Assembly (NCBI GenBank): GCA_039105265.1
Contig: JAPFFF010000068.1
Span: forward strand, 186,001-250,000
Length of the DNA: 64,000 nt
Origin: Tritrichomonas musculus
Taxonomy: Eukaryota; Parabasalia; Tritrichomonadida; Tritrichomonadidae
Direction of reading: 5' to 3'
Made by a program: the position numbers and the translations under genes. The notes beneath the pieces are model-generated. The model saw only the letters and a list, made by a program, of their open reading frames with translations, was not told where the DNA came from and made no database searches. This document shows positions 1-9,474 of this stretch, in pieces (the stretch's first letter is position 1; every line of letters starts with the position of its first letter).

Positions 1-2259
1 CTTCATTCCTTGTAAATACTTGTCCAAATTTATATGGCTCTTTTGATTTACATTCGAGTTTCTTGATGTTGACTTCGATAAAGAATGTATCATATTGCAT
101 AAGTTGTTCATGGGTAGTACCTTGTGGTATTACTTTAGGTCTTCCTTTCGGTATACCATCCATGACATACATTGCAGATGGATATAAGCTAACTGCATCA
201 AAGTCTTGTATCCTTCCTTCGATGTATTGCTTTTCATTACCTGCTGTCATTGTTCGTCCACCTGAAACACATCGTTGAATGAAGTCTTGACACTTACCTG
301 ATAGTTCATAACATCCATCAAAACAACCATATTTTTTTGCAAAGCAATATCCAATAGCACTGATAGATATAAAATCATGAACACCATACATATCTGTCTT
401 TGTTTCTTTAAAGACTTCTCCGAGGTCTCTATTAAATTTTTCCATTCCCTTCATCAAAACAATACAATCCTTGAAACAATAGAAGATGGCATATTTAATG
501 ATGTCGATTTTGTCATCATTATAACAATTTGCTATTTTTGCATTTTCGATAATCTGCTTGCAGTTTGCATCAAGTTGTTCTTTCGATAACTTGTCTTGGT
601 TTTCATCGATGTATTGCTGTTGGAACTCAGTAGCATCAACAATTCTTCTTTGTATGTTCTCTTGTGTATATAGCTTATATGCCATGACTTCCTTGTGAAC
701 ATTGAGGTTGAACATTGTAGCAAATTTACTTAATGCTTGTGGTATTATACTGTATGAGTTCCTGAATGTTAATCTTTTTTTGACTTTCCTTGTACCTTCT
801 TCGAATAATGTCATGATGATTTGAAGTACAGTACCACTTCGTTCTGTTATCTGTGTATCCCATCCAGGTGTGTTAATGAAAAAGCATGCATCATACTTGA
901 GGTTGTGAAAATATGTTAATGAACCACTCCATAAATAATTCAAGAGCTTCTGTCCACAATCTTCACCTTGAATAGATATTTTATGTATGTTGGCACCATC
1001 TCGAAAGATAGTACAATTGAGATATGGTATATGTGGACTGACTGTAGAGTTTGTTTCGAAGTCGCTATAATAAATCCTTGACCATGTATTTTGTTTCTTC
1101 TTGTTATTATCAATGAGTCTTGTACATTGTTCTGCATTATATTCGAGACTTGTATAATCTTTCACATGGTCATATTCAGTTGTGTTGATGATATCCAATT
1201 CACATGCTTTTATTTCTTCGAATAGATGTAGTTCAAACATCTTTTGGAAAAAGGTTATTGGTTTGATTCCTTCATAATTATATTCTTTTATACTTTTTTC
1301 ATTTCGTAATTTATATATCTTACATCTTTTTTCAAAAGGAATATGTGCCAATGTTTTATCAAGTTCTTCATAGTGTTGAAGGTAGAATAATGTACAAGGT
1401 ATGTTCCTGTTGAGCATATAATGGTCTTTGAACAATATCAGTTTAACTTCTCTTTTAAAATCAACAGACCATTTTTTCTTTCTGGTGTTGATTCTTGTTT
1501 CATACTTGTATTTATCAGGTTGTTCAACAACTCTAATGATGCTAAAATTGCACTTGAACTTTTGAGCAACATCAATTATCTTGTTATTGGGTATGGTTCT
1601 TGTTTGAACAAAAAATCGTAGGTCATCTATTTCATCATCAGTGAACACACCTGATTGTATACAAGCATATACAAAACAATTATCTCTGTAGTTCTCTTTC
1701 CTTACTTCATGAAAGATTTGATATGCTGATAGGTCTATTGGAGAACGATTGATGTATGGAAAAAAACTACCTTCTGGTGTATTTCGATAGTCTTCATCAA
1801 TTTCGACTTCATCATCATAGATTTCATGAGTATCCATATCTTGCATCTTGGTTCGAAAATGAACACCATCATTTGTTTTGTTCATGTCAATAAATTGTAC
1901 CTCATATCGAACTGGAATGAACATGTTTGAGATGTATGGATTAGTGTCTGACTGGTCTTCACTTAAATCAAGTTCTCCTGTTATATGTCCGAGTGTACTT
2001 TCAATGTTGTGCTTATCACTGAGTGTGAAGTACTTGTGAGTTCCATCAAGTGCTATTGCTTTTACAATAGGTCTTCCAACATGTTTCATTTTATAAATCT
2101 GTCTAAGTGTTTCAGTAAACGCATACCTCTTATCTTCATCTTGGTTGATGTCTGTTGCAAAACCAATACCTTGTCCTGCTGGAATCATGAGCTTCCTCAT
2201 TTCTTCTTTAAACTTGTCGTTCTTTTTATATTGTTTAGCACGTCGATTATATTCACGAC
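1..2259 (-). CDS. Protein-primed family B DNA polymerase of element B (part left of the A1 insertion, runs off the window)
   Basis: One minus-strand frame is open from 2259 to the window edge. It encodes an OTU-like segment (DNCFVYAC near 1690-1660, then HYMLN near 1420). The exonuclease motifs follow: DFE (YYSDFETN near 1065), a second block LTYFHNLKYDACFF (near 920) and the third, YCFKDCIVLMKG (near 460). The palm motif DAVSLYPSAMY lies near 180. This is the usual domain order of Polinton polymerases, which replicate linear elements from a terminal-protein primer. The remaining palm motifs must lie outside the window. All plus-strand frames here are shadows. The gene is interrupted on its N-terminal side by A1. 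Confidence 0.9.
2254..2259. repeat. Target-site duplication of A1, left copy
   Basis: CACGAC directly before the A1 terminus matches CACGAC directly after the other terminus (10449-10454). Six base pairs is the duplication length known for Polinton integration. Confidence 0.9.
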
Positions 2260-2756
2260 AGTAGTATATAGTAGACCGGCTGGAGGGGTGAGATAAAAGG
2301 GGTATCAAAAGGGGTAGGGTTAAAATACATATTTTAAGTTGACGGTAGACACTTTTGAATCTTCATCTTTGAACTTGTTTAGTAGTATATATCAGTCGGT
2401 TTCCGTCAGGCTAAAGCCCGCCGTCAACACGACTAATGAACAAAAATAACACAACTCAAAAAATCGAACTTTCAAAAATTTTTTATTTTTTTATCAGCAA
2501 TTTATAATGTCAAACCAAGCGGAACAATTAAGCACCCTCATTAATAGAATCAATAAAAAGCTAAAAGGATGGAGACCTGCATTAAAATACCTTTACGATA
2601 ATGATGATATCATAGATGAAGTACTAAAAGAGATAAATCACTTTATTAAACAGCTAAAGAAATTCAACGGTACTGAACAATTAATAGCTGAACTTGAAGA
2701 ACTCATTTATTAGACAATTCATTTAATTCATTCTCAAGCTGATGAACTTTATTTTT
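2260..2756 (+). repeat. A1 left terminal inverted repeat (composite)
   Basis: It matches 9952-10448 in inverted orientation with only a couple of differences by eye. It holds the terminal motif AGTAGTATATA twice, at 2260 and again at 2381. The inner copy continues with a sequence shared with the termini of B, C and D (CAGTCGGTTTCC and GTCAACACGA). The outer 121 bp are also mirrored on the other side. The repeat contains the 68-aa gene. Confidence 0.95.
2507..2713 (+). CDS. 68-aa helical protein inside the A1 left terminal repeat
   Basis: A short, charged, all-helical protein starting MSNQAEQLSTLINRINKKLK. Its twin lies in the right terminal repeat (9995-10201) and differs by one residue that I can see. 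Location within an inverted repeat gives the element two outward-protected copies. The upstream stretch is AT-rich and may serve as promoter. I do not recognise the family. Small size and position near the terminus would suit a terminal-DNA or regulatory protein, but that is only inference. Confidence 0.7.
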   Translation: MSNQAEQLSTLINRINKKLKGWRPALKYLYDNDDIIDEVLKEINHFIKQLKKFNGTEQLIAELEELIY

Positions 2757-2912
2757 GAGGCTGTTGATGTCTTCAATAAGAGACTCACGAACGGCGAGAC
2801 CGTCAGAGCCTAGCATTCCTGATTTGATATTGTTGAGATATTGTTTGTAATCATAACACTTTTCTTTCAAGTTTCGTTTGATACGTTTTAATTCCGGTAT
2901 TTCTTTCTTGTA
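2703..2912 (-). pseudogene. Remnant of a 77-aa coiled-coil gene in A1
   Basis: The minus-strand frame reads KKEIPELKRIKRNLKEK, then GMLGSDGLAVRESLIEDIN and a coiled-coil tail. It is clearly related to the E1 protein at 31342-31575, which has GMLGSNGLAIRESLIEDIN. It looks broken. The end of the gene lies within the terminal repeat and overlaps the 3' end of the 68-aa gene. Confidence 0.7.
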
Positions 2913-5900
2913 TTCATGTCAATGCATTTGTAAAGAAAGTCATAAATGAAAGTCAGATACCAGTATTTCGCATTATCAAGTGTAAAGAATGATTCCTGAA
3001 GACATGTATTACATTTGAATGAATGAGGTTGTGATTGTATCAAATAACAATCATTTGACAATTTACATCCATTGCGATAAGTATCGGATGCTATCAATTG
3101 AAAAGCTTTATTTTTATCAACAATTCTGACTTTGTTGAAGTTCTCTGAATTCATACCGTCATAACCGTATGAACCGTTCATGCTAATCTTATAGAACTTT
3201 TCGTTGCCTTTTGTCTTTCCCGACAATATATCTTGACGCTTCTTCATAAACTCGCAAACAAATTGATTAAAACCGTCATGAGCTTCATATAAACTTAAGC
3301 TCTTAATGTCATCAATGATAAGTCCGTGATCAATTAAAAACCATAAAAGGTAATTTGAGAACGTCATAAAAGTTCCGCATGTATCAAGCAACATTGTCAG
3401 CTTTCTTGTTTCTTTATCTGCTGAATTCAGTTTATTGTCTTTCATGTATTTGTACATATAACTTCCAATCGTTTGTTCATCATTCATTATATTGATATTT
3501 CTAAATACAGGGGGAAAGTTAATCAAATCATTAATTTTATTTTTCGGACATCTCAATTTGACTTCAGCTTTGAATATAAACTCAGGGTTAGCATTAAAAC
3601 GCTTCTTTGATTGAATGATATTCATTGCAGCATTGAATACCTTTTCATTCTTGTTTCCATCTTCATCATAAACATCAAATCGTTTTATAAATGAACCAGG
3701 CATGTACATGATTCCTCCGTGATAAGGATTAAATGAATGTTTTACTGAACTGAATGATGAAGGATACAATGAATTGAAATCAATACCAGCTACATGTGAG
3801 ACTATGTTTGAAGTGTCATAGCAAATGATTCTGTCATTAACGACATCATATTTGAGTTTATTGATTAATGTTTGACCTCTAATGTTCACTCGATGAAGTA
3901 CATTTGATAATCCTCCCGTTATATTCTCTCTCAAATTGTAGTATTCTTTTTCATCAGTTATGAGTGTCGGAAGGTGATGGAGCTTGCAGAATTTCTTCAA
4001 TTGTATTTTGGTTCTTGTTATCTTGTCGTCATCACGTTGTCTTAAACGATTACATTCAGCACAAGCAAGTAAACAGTTATCAATCTGATGTCCTTTGTTG
4101 TTATCTATTCTGTCAAGTGTCGGTTTGTTGTTGTAAGTAAAGTGTTCACCACATAAATGACATTTACCTGTTTCATTTGATTCATACAATTTCATGAATG
4201 CATCAAAATCTTTTTCACTAACACATTTTGATATATCACGTTGATTTTTATTTGATTGATTATGTTTCATGTCTTGCTTTCGATAGTTATCACATTTATT
4301 TAACCACCATTTCATTGTTGGTTTGAATGTGTTTGATTTGTTTATGATTTCATAGTCGTTCTTCGGGTTGAAATCTTTGTAAGCAAGAGCATATTTGATA
4401 CATGAAGCATTCTTTGATAACGAAAGATTGCTAATCAAATCAACTTTATATTCAGCATTCATTTGAATAAGGTTGTCAATAGGATTAATCATCATTTCAA
4501 CATCATTGTCATTGTATGATAACAAGTAATCCCAACGTGTTGCAAACCTCTTTGAATCATTCAAATACTCTTCATAATCAGCTTTCGTTAATGGATTCTT
4601 TTGATTGAGATAACTGTAGAAGTCTTCATATTTGAATGGTTCATTCTTTGATAACACTTCATTATAATTCTCGCTGTTGATTGCTTCATAAGGAAATACA
4701 CCTTTCGAACTGTTAGATATACCGCCAAAATCGATTCCAAACTGTTTGAGTGTTCCTCCGGCAACAAATGCTTGTGCGTCAATGAATCGTAATCGAATAG
4801 GATACTTTGATGATTTCAATATGAATTGTTTCAATGATGAAGCAGTTCCAATCATTCCGCTATCGATTGACCAATGATTTTTAATCAATTGCTCTTTGAA
4901 TAAGTTTGAATCAAATCGTGATGAATTAAAACCGAACACTGTTATTGTTTTCAATGATGTATCTATTTTATTGAGTTCTTCTTCCGATTTATCTTTAATA
5001 AAGCTCTTCAAATGATTCAATTTATCAACATACACATCACATCCAACAACGAACAACCAGTCAATCCATTTGGCAATGAATTCATTTGTTCGTATGTCAA
5101 AGTTCTTTGTTATCAATCCTTTATCAAGCTTCACACATGATGAAACACTCAAAGGAATCAATCGAGAATTGATAACTGATTTATCACTGACTTTCTTTTC
5201 AATCTTTTGCTCCATTGTTTCAAAATCATAAGTGATATAATGCTTTGTTGGCTTCCATTCAAGCTCATATGAAAGACAATACAAATAAACAGGATTGTTT
5301 AAGATGTGCGGGCAGTACGGTAAAGCTTCTCGTGAAGGAATGAAATCCTTTTTGAATTTGCCATCACATTTATCTACATGTCTGTTGAATCTATCCATAT
5401 GTTCATGTCCTTTATGAATGTATGAACCACAATGAGGACAAATATGAATGTTTGTTAATGCTTCAGCATTGATGATGTACATGATATGAAGTATCTTATC
5501 CTTTGAATATAACAGAGCTGAAAACGTTTTGTTTGATTCGTCTGTGTTATGCCATTGATCCTGTAAATCATAAATATGTTTCTCTTTGTCATATTCATAG
5601 ATGTTGACATTAATGTTATGCTTCTTCGCTGATTCTTTCATTTCTTCAATCGTGATTCCTTTGAATGTGTTGATGAATTGATTTGCTGCTTTTGTAGGTT
5701 TTGTTGAATAAGTTATTCCGTGTTCTTCACATAATATTTTCTTTGCTGCTGCTGTTCTGTTGGAGATTTTAAATGTTCGTGTTTCAATAAGTTGCTTATT
5801 CAAACAACAAGCAAGAAATCGATACCAACACAAACAATCATCAACGTTATCAATAATGATATATTTATTTTTAATGAATTCTTTTGGTAAATCATCAATC

Positions 5901-6925
5901 TTTCCTGTTATCTTAACAACTCGTGAGATTGTAAACGAAACAGACCAAACGATACATAATTTGATGTTTGAAGTAGTGGTTTCATATTCATGTATTTTTG
6001 ATTCAACATACAGTTTAACTTTGTCAATATCTTTATTCTCTCTGACTATTATCGGAATTGATGATTTATAGTTTTTCCATTTGATATCACTTGCCTCATA
6101 TGTATATCTTTCACTTTCATTCTTTGGCGGAATCTCAAATATGCCTGTCAATTGAAAATATATTTTGAACGGTTTCACTTCTTGTTTAAATACTGTTTCA
6201 GTCAAATATTCATTAATGCTTTCAATTGATGATACACCGTTTTTGTAATATATTTTGATTGGTTCTTTGCTGTCTTCATCTAATCGTTCAACCTTTTCAC
6301 TATCATTTGGGTATCGGTCAATGAAATGACTGCAAGCTTCTACTGCTTCATCAAAGTTCTCAGGTTCATTGATTATGAAATATGAATCATTTTTTGAATG
6401 AACACCTTTATAGCCAAACTTTTTGAGATATTCAATTAATTCAGCATTTTCATTGTTGAATCGAATGTCTTCATATCGTTGTGGCAGTTTGTTTGTCTTT
6501 GGCGGTAATGGTCTCAATAATATATTTTCAGATTTAATTAATTGAAGGGCTTTGTTGAGTGCATCATGAGCTATTTTAATGTTGTTCTCGATTTGTTTTT
6601 GTTTTAGTTGTTGTTCATCATCTTGTTCTTCTTCTTCTTCAAATTGTTCCTCTTCCTCCTCCTCTTCTTCTGGTTCTTCTGCTTCTCTTTTCATTCTATT
6701 GACGAAAGCTAATATTGTTGTATCATTGATTCTATCACCTTCATGTTCTCTAAAACCGAATGAAGTTAGATAGTTTTCTAAGATTGATTTGAAGTGTTTA
6801 ACATCATAATCACTAGGTTTAGATGTTGACAAGCGAGGTTTTAATTGAAGTTCATTATTAATATACCTGATTTGTTCAATAACAAATGATTTGGTATCTT
6901 TTTGATAGTAATAACGCGAACTCAT
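2888..6925 (-). CDS. DNA polymerase B of A1 with OTU-like, zinc-finger and embedded HNH domains
   Basis: A 1345-aa frame. From the N-terminus it has an acidic low-complexity stretch, then an OTU-like region (CLCWYRFLACC to ILHIMYI). A zinc-finger-like HICPHCGSYIHKGHEH with downstream H and C follows. Exonuclease motifs are ITYDFETM, FGFNSSRFDSNLF and SYNDNDVEMM. An HNH-type module with CHLCGEHF, DRIDNNKGHQIDN and CAECNRLR lies between the exonuclease and palm. Then come palm motif GIDFNSLYPSSFSS and the motif MNGSYGYDGMN. Polinton-type polymerases share this plan, but an HNH module between exonuclease and palm is unusual. The start at 6925 is the first ATG after an AT-rich gap shared with a divergent gene. 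The gene looks broken. Confidence 0.9.
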   Translation of the reverse strand: MSSRYYYQKDTKSFVIEQIRYINNELQLKPRLSTSKPSDYDVKHFKSILENYLTSFGFREHEGDRINDTTILAFVNRMKREAEEPEEEEEEEEQFEEEEEQDDEQQLKQKQIENNIKIAHDALNKALQLIKSENILLRPLPPKTNKLPQRYEDIRFNNENAELIEYLKKFGYKGVHSKNDSYFIINEPENFDEAVEACSHFIDRYPNDSEKVERLDEDSKEPIKIYYKNGVSSIESINEYLTETVFKQEVKPFKIYFQLTGIFEIPPKNESERYTYEASDIKWKNYKSSIPIIVRENKDIDKVKLYVESKIHEYETTTSNIKLCIVWSVSFTISRVVKITGKIDDLPKEFIKNKYIIIDNVDDCLCWYRFLACCLNKQLIETRTFKISNRTAAAKKILCEEHGITYSTKPTKAANQFINTFKGITIEEMKESAKKHNINVNIYEYDKEKHIYDLQDQWHNTDESNKTFSALLYSKDKILHIMYIINAEALTNIHICPHCGSYIHKGHEHMDRFNRHVDKCDGKFKKDFIPSREALPYCPHILNNPVYLYCLSYELEWKPTKHYITYDFETMEQKIEKKVSDKSVINSRLIPLSVSSCVKLDKGLITKNFDIRTNEFIAKWIDWLFVVGCDVYVDKLNHLKSFIKDKSEEELNKIDTSLKTITVFGFNSSRFDSNLFKEQLIKNHWSIDSGMIGTASSLKQFILKSSKYPIRLRFIDAQAFVAGGTLKQFGIDFGGISNSSKGVFPYEAINSENYNEVLSKNEPFKYEDFYSYLNQKNPLTKADYEEYLNDSKRFATRWDYLLSYNDNDVEMMINPIDNLIQMNAEYKVDLISNLSLSKNASCIKYALAYKDFNPKNDYEIINKSNTFKPTMKWWLNKCDNYRKQDMKHNQSNKNQRDISKCVSEKDFDAFMKLYESNETGKCHLCGEHFTYNNKPTLDRIDNNKGHQIDNCLLACAECNRLRQRDDDKITRTKIQLKKFCKLHHLPTLITDEKEYYNLRENITGGLSNVLHRVNIRGQTLINKLKYDVVNDRIICYDTSNIVSHVAGIDFNSLYPSSFSSVKHSFNPYHGGIMYMPGSFIKRFDVYDEDGNKNEKVFNAAMNIIQSKKRFNANPEFIFKAEVKLRCPKNKINDLINFPPVFRNINIMNDEQTIGSYMYKYMKDNKLNSADKETRKLTMLLDTCGTFMTFSNYLLWFLIDHGLIIDDIKSLSLYEAHDGFNQFVCEFMKKRQDILSGKTKGNEKFYKISMNGSYGYDGMNSENFNKVRIVDKNKAFQLIASDTYRNGCKLSNDCYLIQSQPHSFKCNTCLQESFFTLDNAKYWYLTFIYDFLYKCIDMNTRKKYRN

Positions 6926-7018
6926 TTATGATATAATTAAAAAAACAAATTATTTGAATTTTGAAAAAATGTTAAATCAAAAAATAAAAAAATAATTAGA
7001 GTTTTTTATTTCATTGAA

Positions 7019-7426
7019 ATGACAGAATTAAGAGAAATAATAAAACACATTGAAGAAATACATCATTTGTTAACAATATTAATTGCTAAATCAGATGATA
7101 ATGAAGGTTCATTTGACAATGACAATAATGATTCATCAGATGAAGAGAATCAAATAAAAGATGATAAACCAAAACGAGCTTTATTCAATTCATCAAAGTT
7201 CTTGAACGCTCATGACCGTGAATTAGTTATACAGTTCCTTGATGATGAACGAATGAAAGAAATAATGAAACTACCACAACATAAACAAGCATCATTTGCA
7301 AAACAATTGATTCAAAAGCATTTAAATATAAATATAACATCATACATGATTAACAGGATTCTCACATTCAAAAGGCAAAAGACGCATGACAATGAAGATG
7401 ACAATGATAATAAAAAGAGCTATTAA
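7019..7426 (+). CDS. 135-aa acidic protein with helix-turn-helix-like C-terminus (A1)
   Basis: The N-terminal third is helical, followed by an acidic serine-rich linker (DDNEGSFDNDNNDSSDEEN). The basic C-terminal half ends in a helix pair around SFAKQLIQKHLNINITSYMI, which looks like a helix-turn-helix. It is divergent from the polymerase with a 93-bp AT-rich spacer, so both may share a promoter region. A DNA-binding regulator is plausible but unproven. No relative elsewhere in the window was recognised. Confidence 0.65.
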   Translation: MTELREIIKHIEEIHHLLTILIAKSDDNEGSFDNDNNDSSDEENQIKDDKPKRALFNSSKFLNAHDRELVIQFLDDERMKEIMKLPQHKQASFAKQLIQKHLNINITSYMINRILTFKRQKTHDNEDDNDNKKSY

Positions 7427-7523
7427 AAGGGGTAATTTTAACCTTCAATTGAAATCAAATAAATGACTTATATTTTAGGTATCAGTCATCAAAAATCATT
7501 TTGAAGTTTTATTTTTGGTTTAA

Positions 7524-7769
7524 ATGAATAGTGCCATTAATGGTTTGAGTTGCGATACATCATCTTTACACGCTCAGTTTAGAAGGGTAAAGGATAAGAT
7601 ATTTGATAAATGTATGAATTCTGAAGATGACGCATTAAACGGAACTTTTGATAAGATGATTCACATACTGTCGATATATAAACAGCTATTTAATGATATT
7701 GAATCAATTAAGATACAATTAAGAACCATTGATGAACGTATTAAATCAGCTGAACAAATGACTTTATAA
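7524..7769 (+). CDS. 81-aa coiled-coil protein, relative of the B/D terminal 82-aa gene
   Basis: The protein starts MNSAINGLSCDTSSLHAQF and has KDKIFDKCMNSEDD. The gene nearest the terminus in B (23273-23521) and D (53907-54155) has MNSALNGLNND and KDKIFGKCMNEDDD at the same places. The C-terminal half is a predicted coiled coil. Its start is preceded by TTTATTTTTGGTTTAA, a spacing and composition seen before many genes here. Function unknown; sharing between otherwise distant element lineages marks it as useful to the elements. Confidence 0.75.
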   Translation: MNSAINGLSCDTSSLHAQFRRVKDKIFDKCMNSEDDALNGTFDKMIHILSIYKQLFNDIESIKIQLRTIDERIKSAEQMTL

Positions 7770-7817
7770 ATGAATCATTGAATGGCTCATCATTAATGTT
7801 GTTTTATTTTTGTTTAA

Positions 7818-8393
7818 ATGAGTTTAAATCGTGCCCGAATTCTTTCATCAGAAAATGATGCATCTGTCAAAACAGAGCAGAACACAAACATTAATATAAA
7901 CATCAAACCAAAGCAACCACAACCAGTTGAATATCCATCAGTTCAACCATTACCACAATCATCTCAAGCCACAAATTTTACTATACCTCAGATGAGTGGA
8001 GTATATCAATCACAGCATCCAACAAACAGCGTTTCACTAGAAAGGGGTATAAGTGATATAGGAGCTGATATAACAGAACTTGAAGCCAGAAACAAATTTC
8101 TTGAGATATTGTTGTCAATCTATGAAACAAACCCAATAAAAGTCAATGATTTATTGATTTGTCATTCAAATACATTAATGGAGCTCATCAAATTACTAAC
8201 ACAAGCAGATAAAGTTGAATTAATTGTTAATGATGATTGTTCGTGTAATGGTTGCGTTTCTCGTTCCAAATATCTTTTAATTGATAGAATTTTGGTGTAC
8301 AAAAATAATGAATCAAATGACTTGAAATACAAATATAATAGCATTTATACCGAACTCATTAGACACAACATTTCATTAAAAACATGTATTTAA
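7818..8393 (+). CDS. 191-aa protein of a family conserved in all element types here
   Basis: A low-complexity Gln/Pro-rich N-terminal half is followed by a conserved C-terminal domain of about 100 residues: NKFLEILLSIYE, LMELIKLLTQADKVEL, a Cys-rich turn CSCNGC, and a tail ending LKTCI. The 185-aa protein of E1 and the 174-aa proteins of B, C and D share this domain, including the Cys turn and the final cysteine. The start is preceded by TTTATTTTTGTTTAA. Function unknown. The gene lies upstream of the ATPase in A1 and E1. Confidence 0.8.
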   Translation: MSLNRARILSSENDASVKTEQNTNININIKPKQPQPVEYPSVQPLPQSSQATNFTIPQMSGVYQSQHPTNSVSLERGISDIGADITELEARNKFLEILLSIYETNPIKVNDLLICHSNTLMELIKLLTQADKVELIVNDDCSCNGCVSRSKYLLIDRILVYKNNESNDLKYKYNSIYTELIRHNISLKTCI

Positions 8394-8403
8394 AAACTAA
8401 TAA

Positions 8404-8535
8404 ATGATATATGAAATATTAGTTGTTTCATTATTAACAGGTTTATTTTTAGTGAAGATTGTTGAAGTATCTTTAATGATGCCTGACAAAGAACCAGAAC
8501 TCAGTGAAGAGATAAGAACAAAAATGTATTCATGA
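8404..8535 (+). CDS. 43-aa single-pass membrane protein (A1)
   Basis: An N-terminal hydrophobic segment (ILVVSLLTGLFLV) is followed by a short charged tail ending PELSEEIRTKMYS. A 47-aa protein in E2 (36735-36878) has the same plan and the tail PELTDEMRKRLYS. Two diverged elements keep the same tiny protein, which supports a real gene. A virion membrane or host-membrane role is possible. Confidence 0.65.
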   Translation: MIYEILVVSLLTGLFLVKIVEVSLMMPDKEPELSEEIRTKMYS

Positions 8536-8559
8536 AGAGCTTTAACGAAAACTAAAGAA

Positions 8560-9474
8560 ATGAAAGGTTTCATGAAACCGACGCACTTTAATTATAAAGA
8601 GATTTTATTCTCTGATAGCTCTGATTATGATGATGACCGAATGAGCTTTGCATTCGAATATGAATCATTCAAGCCAACAGTTAATGAAAAGACATTTAAC
8701 ATTGATGATGAGATGAACAAAGCCTATCAACGCAATGAATCAAAAATAAAGAATGAATCAATCAGACCGATCGCGAAAGGAATCTATGCACAATACAATT
8801 CATTGAACATACTTGTCGGAAATCAAGGAAGAGGAAAGAGCCATGTCGTTTTAAGAGATATCATTCAAATGTCAAGATTAAAGAACTCTGACTTTCATTT
8901 AATCGTTTATATATCTAAGAGCGGAACAATCAATGATGCTACATTTATTGCTCAACGTGAATTGATACAACTTCCGATCAAAGTCATTAGTGATTCAAAC
9001 GCTGAAGAATATCTTAAACAACTTGATTTATATAAAGAATTGTATGATAAATATTGTTCGACCCCAAAAATAGTAATAAATGAAAAGAAGTTAAATGATA
9101 TGTTTGAGTTTCTTCATATCGATAAGCTAGGTCAACCGAATAAACCGCTAAACACTATCATTCTTTGTGAAGATGCGAGCCGTTCATTAATTTTAAAGAC
9201 TGATTACTTTACAAATTATGTTTCACAGCTCAGACATAAACACTCAATCGTTTACATTAATATTCAGTTCTTCAAAGCAATCAAAACTGATTACAAGAAT
9301 AACGCGACATCATTCTTTATCTTTAGTGGTTATTCTCGTCAAAAGCTAAGTTATGTATATCATCAAGTTCCGATGCCGATTGAGTTTGAACATTTATGGC
9401 AAAAATATAAAGACTTATCAGGTCATCAATTCATATTGGTCAATACGAGAACAAACACAATTGAGATTCATTAA
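8560..9474 (+). CDS. Packaging-type ATPase of A1 (304 aa)
   Basis: The P-loop is GNQGRGKS and the Walker B segment is NTIILCEDAS, with IVYINIQFFKAI further on. The size and motif spacing fit A32-like/FtsK-HerA packaging ATPases, which pump DNA into capsids. Relatives are at 32214-33107 (E1, close) and 35490-36329 (E2, more distant). The main B/C/D ATPase is a separate lineage. The 3' end overlaps the convergent 151-aa gene by four bases. Confidence 0.8.
   Translation: MKGFMKPTHFNYKEILFSDSSDYDDDRMSFAFEYESFKPTVNEKTFNIDDEMNKAYQRNESKIKNESIRPIAKGIYAQYNSLNILVGNQGRGKSHVVLRDIIQMSRLKNSDFHLIVYISKSGTINDATFIAQRELIQLPIKVISDSNAEEYLKQLDLYKELYDKYCSTPKIVINEKKLNDMFEFLHIDKLGQPNKPLNTIILCEDASRSLILKTDYFTNYVSQLRHKHSIVYINIQFFKAIKTDYKNNATSFFIFSGYSRQKLSYVYHQVPMPIEFEHLWQKYKDLSGHQFILVNTRTNTIEIH

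Noticed and set aside
63-2296. Several plus-strand frames of 66-103 codons at the left edge
   Set aside because: They lie opposite one continuous minus-strand polymerase frame with clear exonuclease and palm motifs; they are shadows.
2260-2380. Outer A1 repeat as a separate MITE into which A1 inserted
   Set aside because: The sequences flanking the inner ends are inverted copies and show no direct 6-bp duplication, unlike the outer ends.
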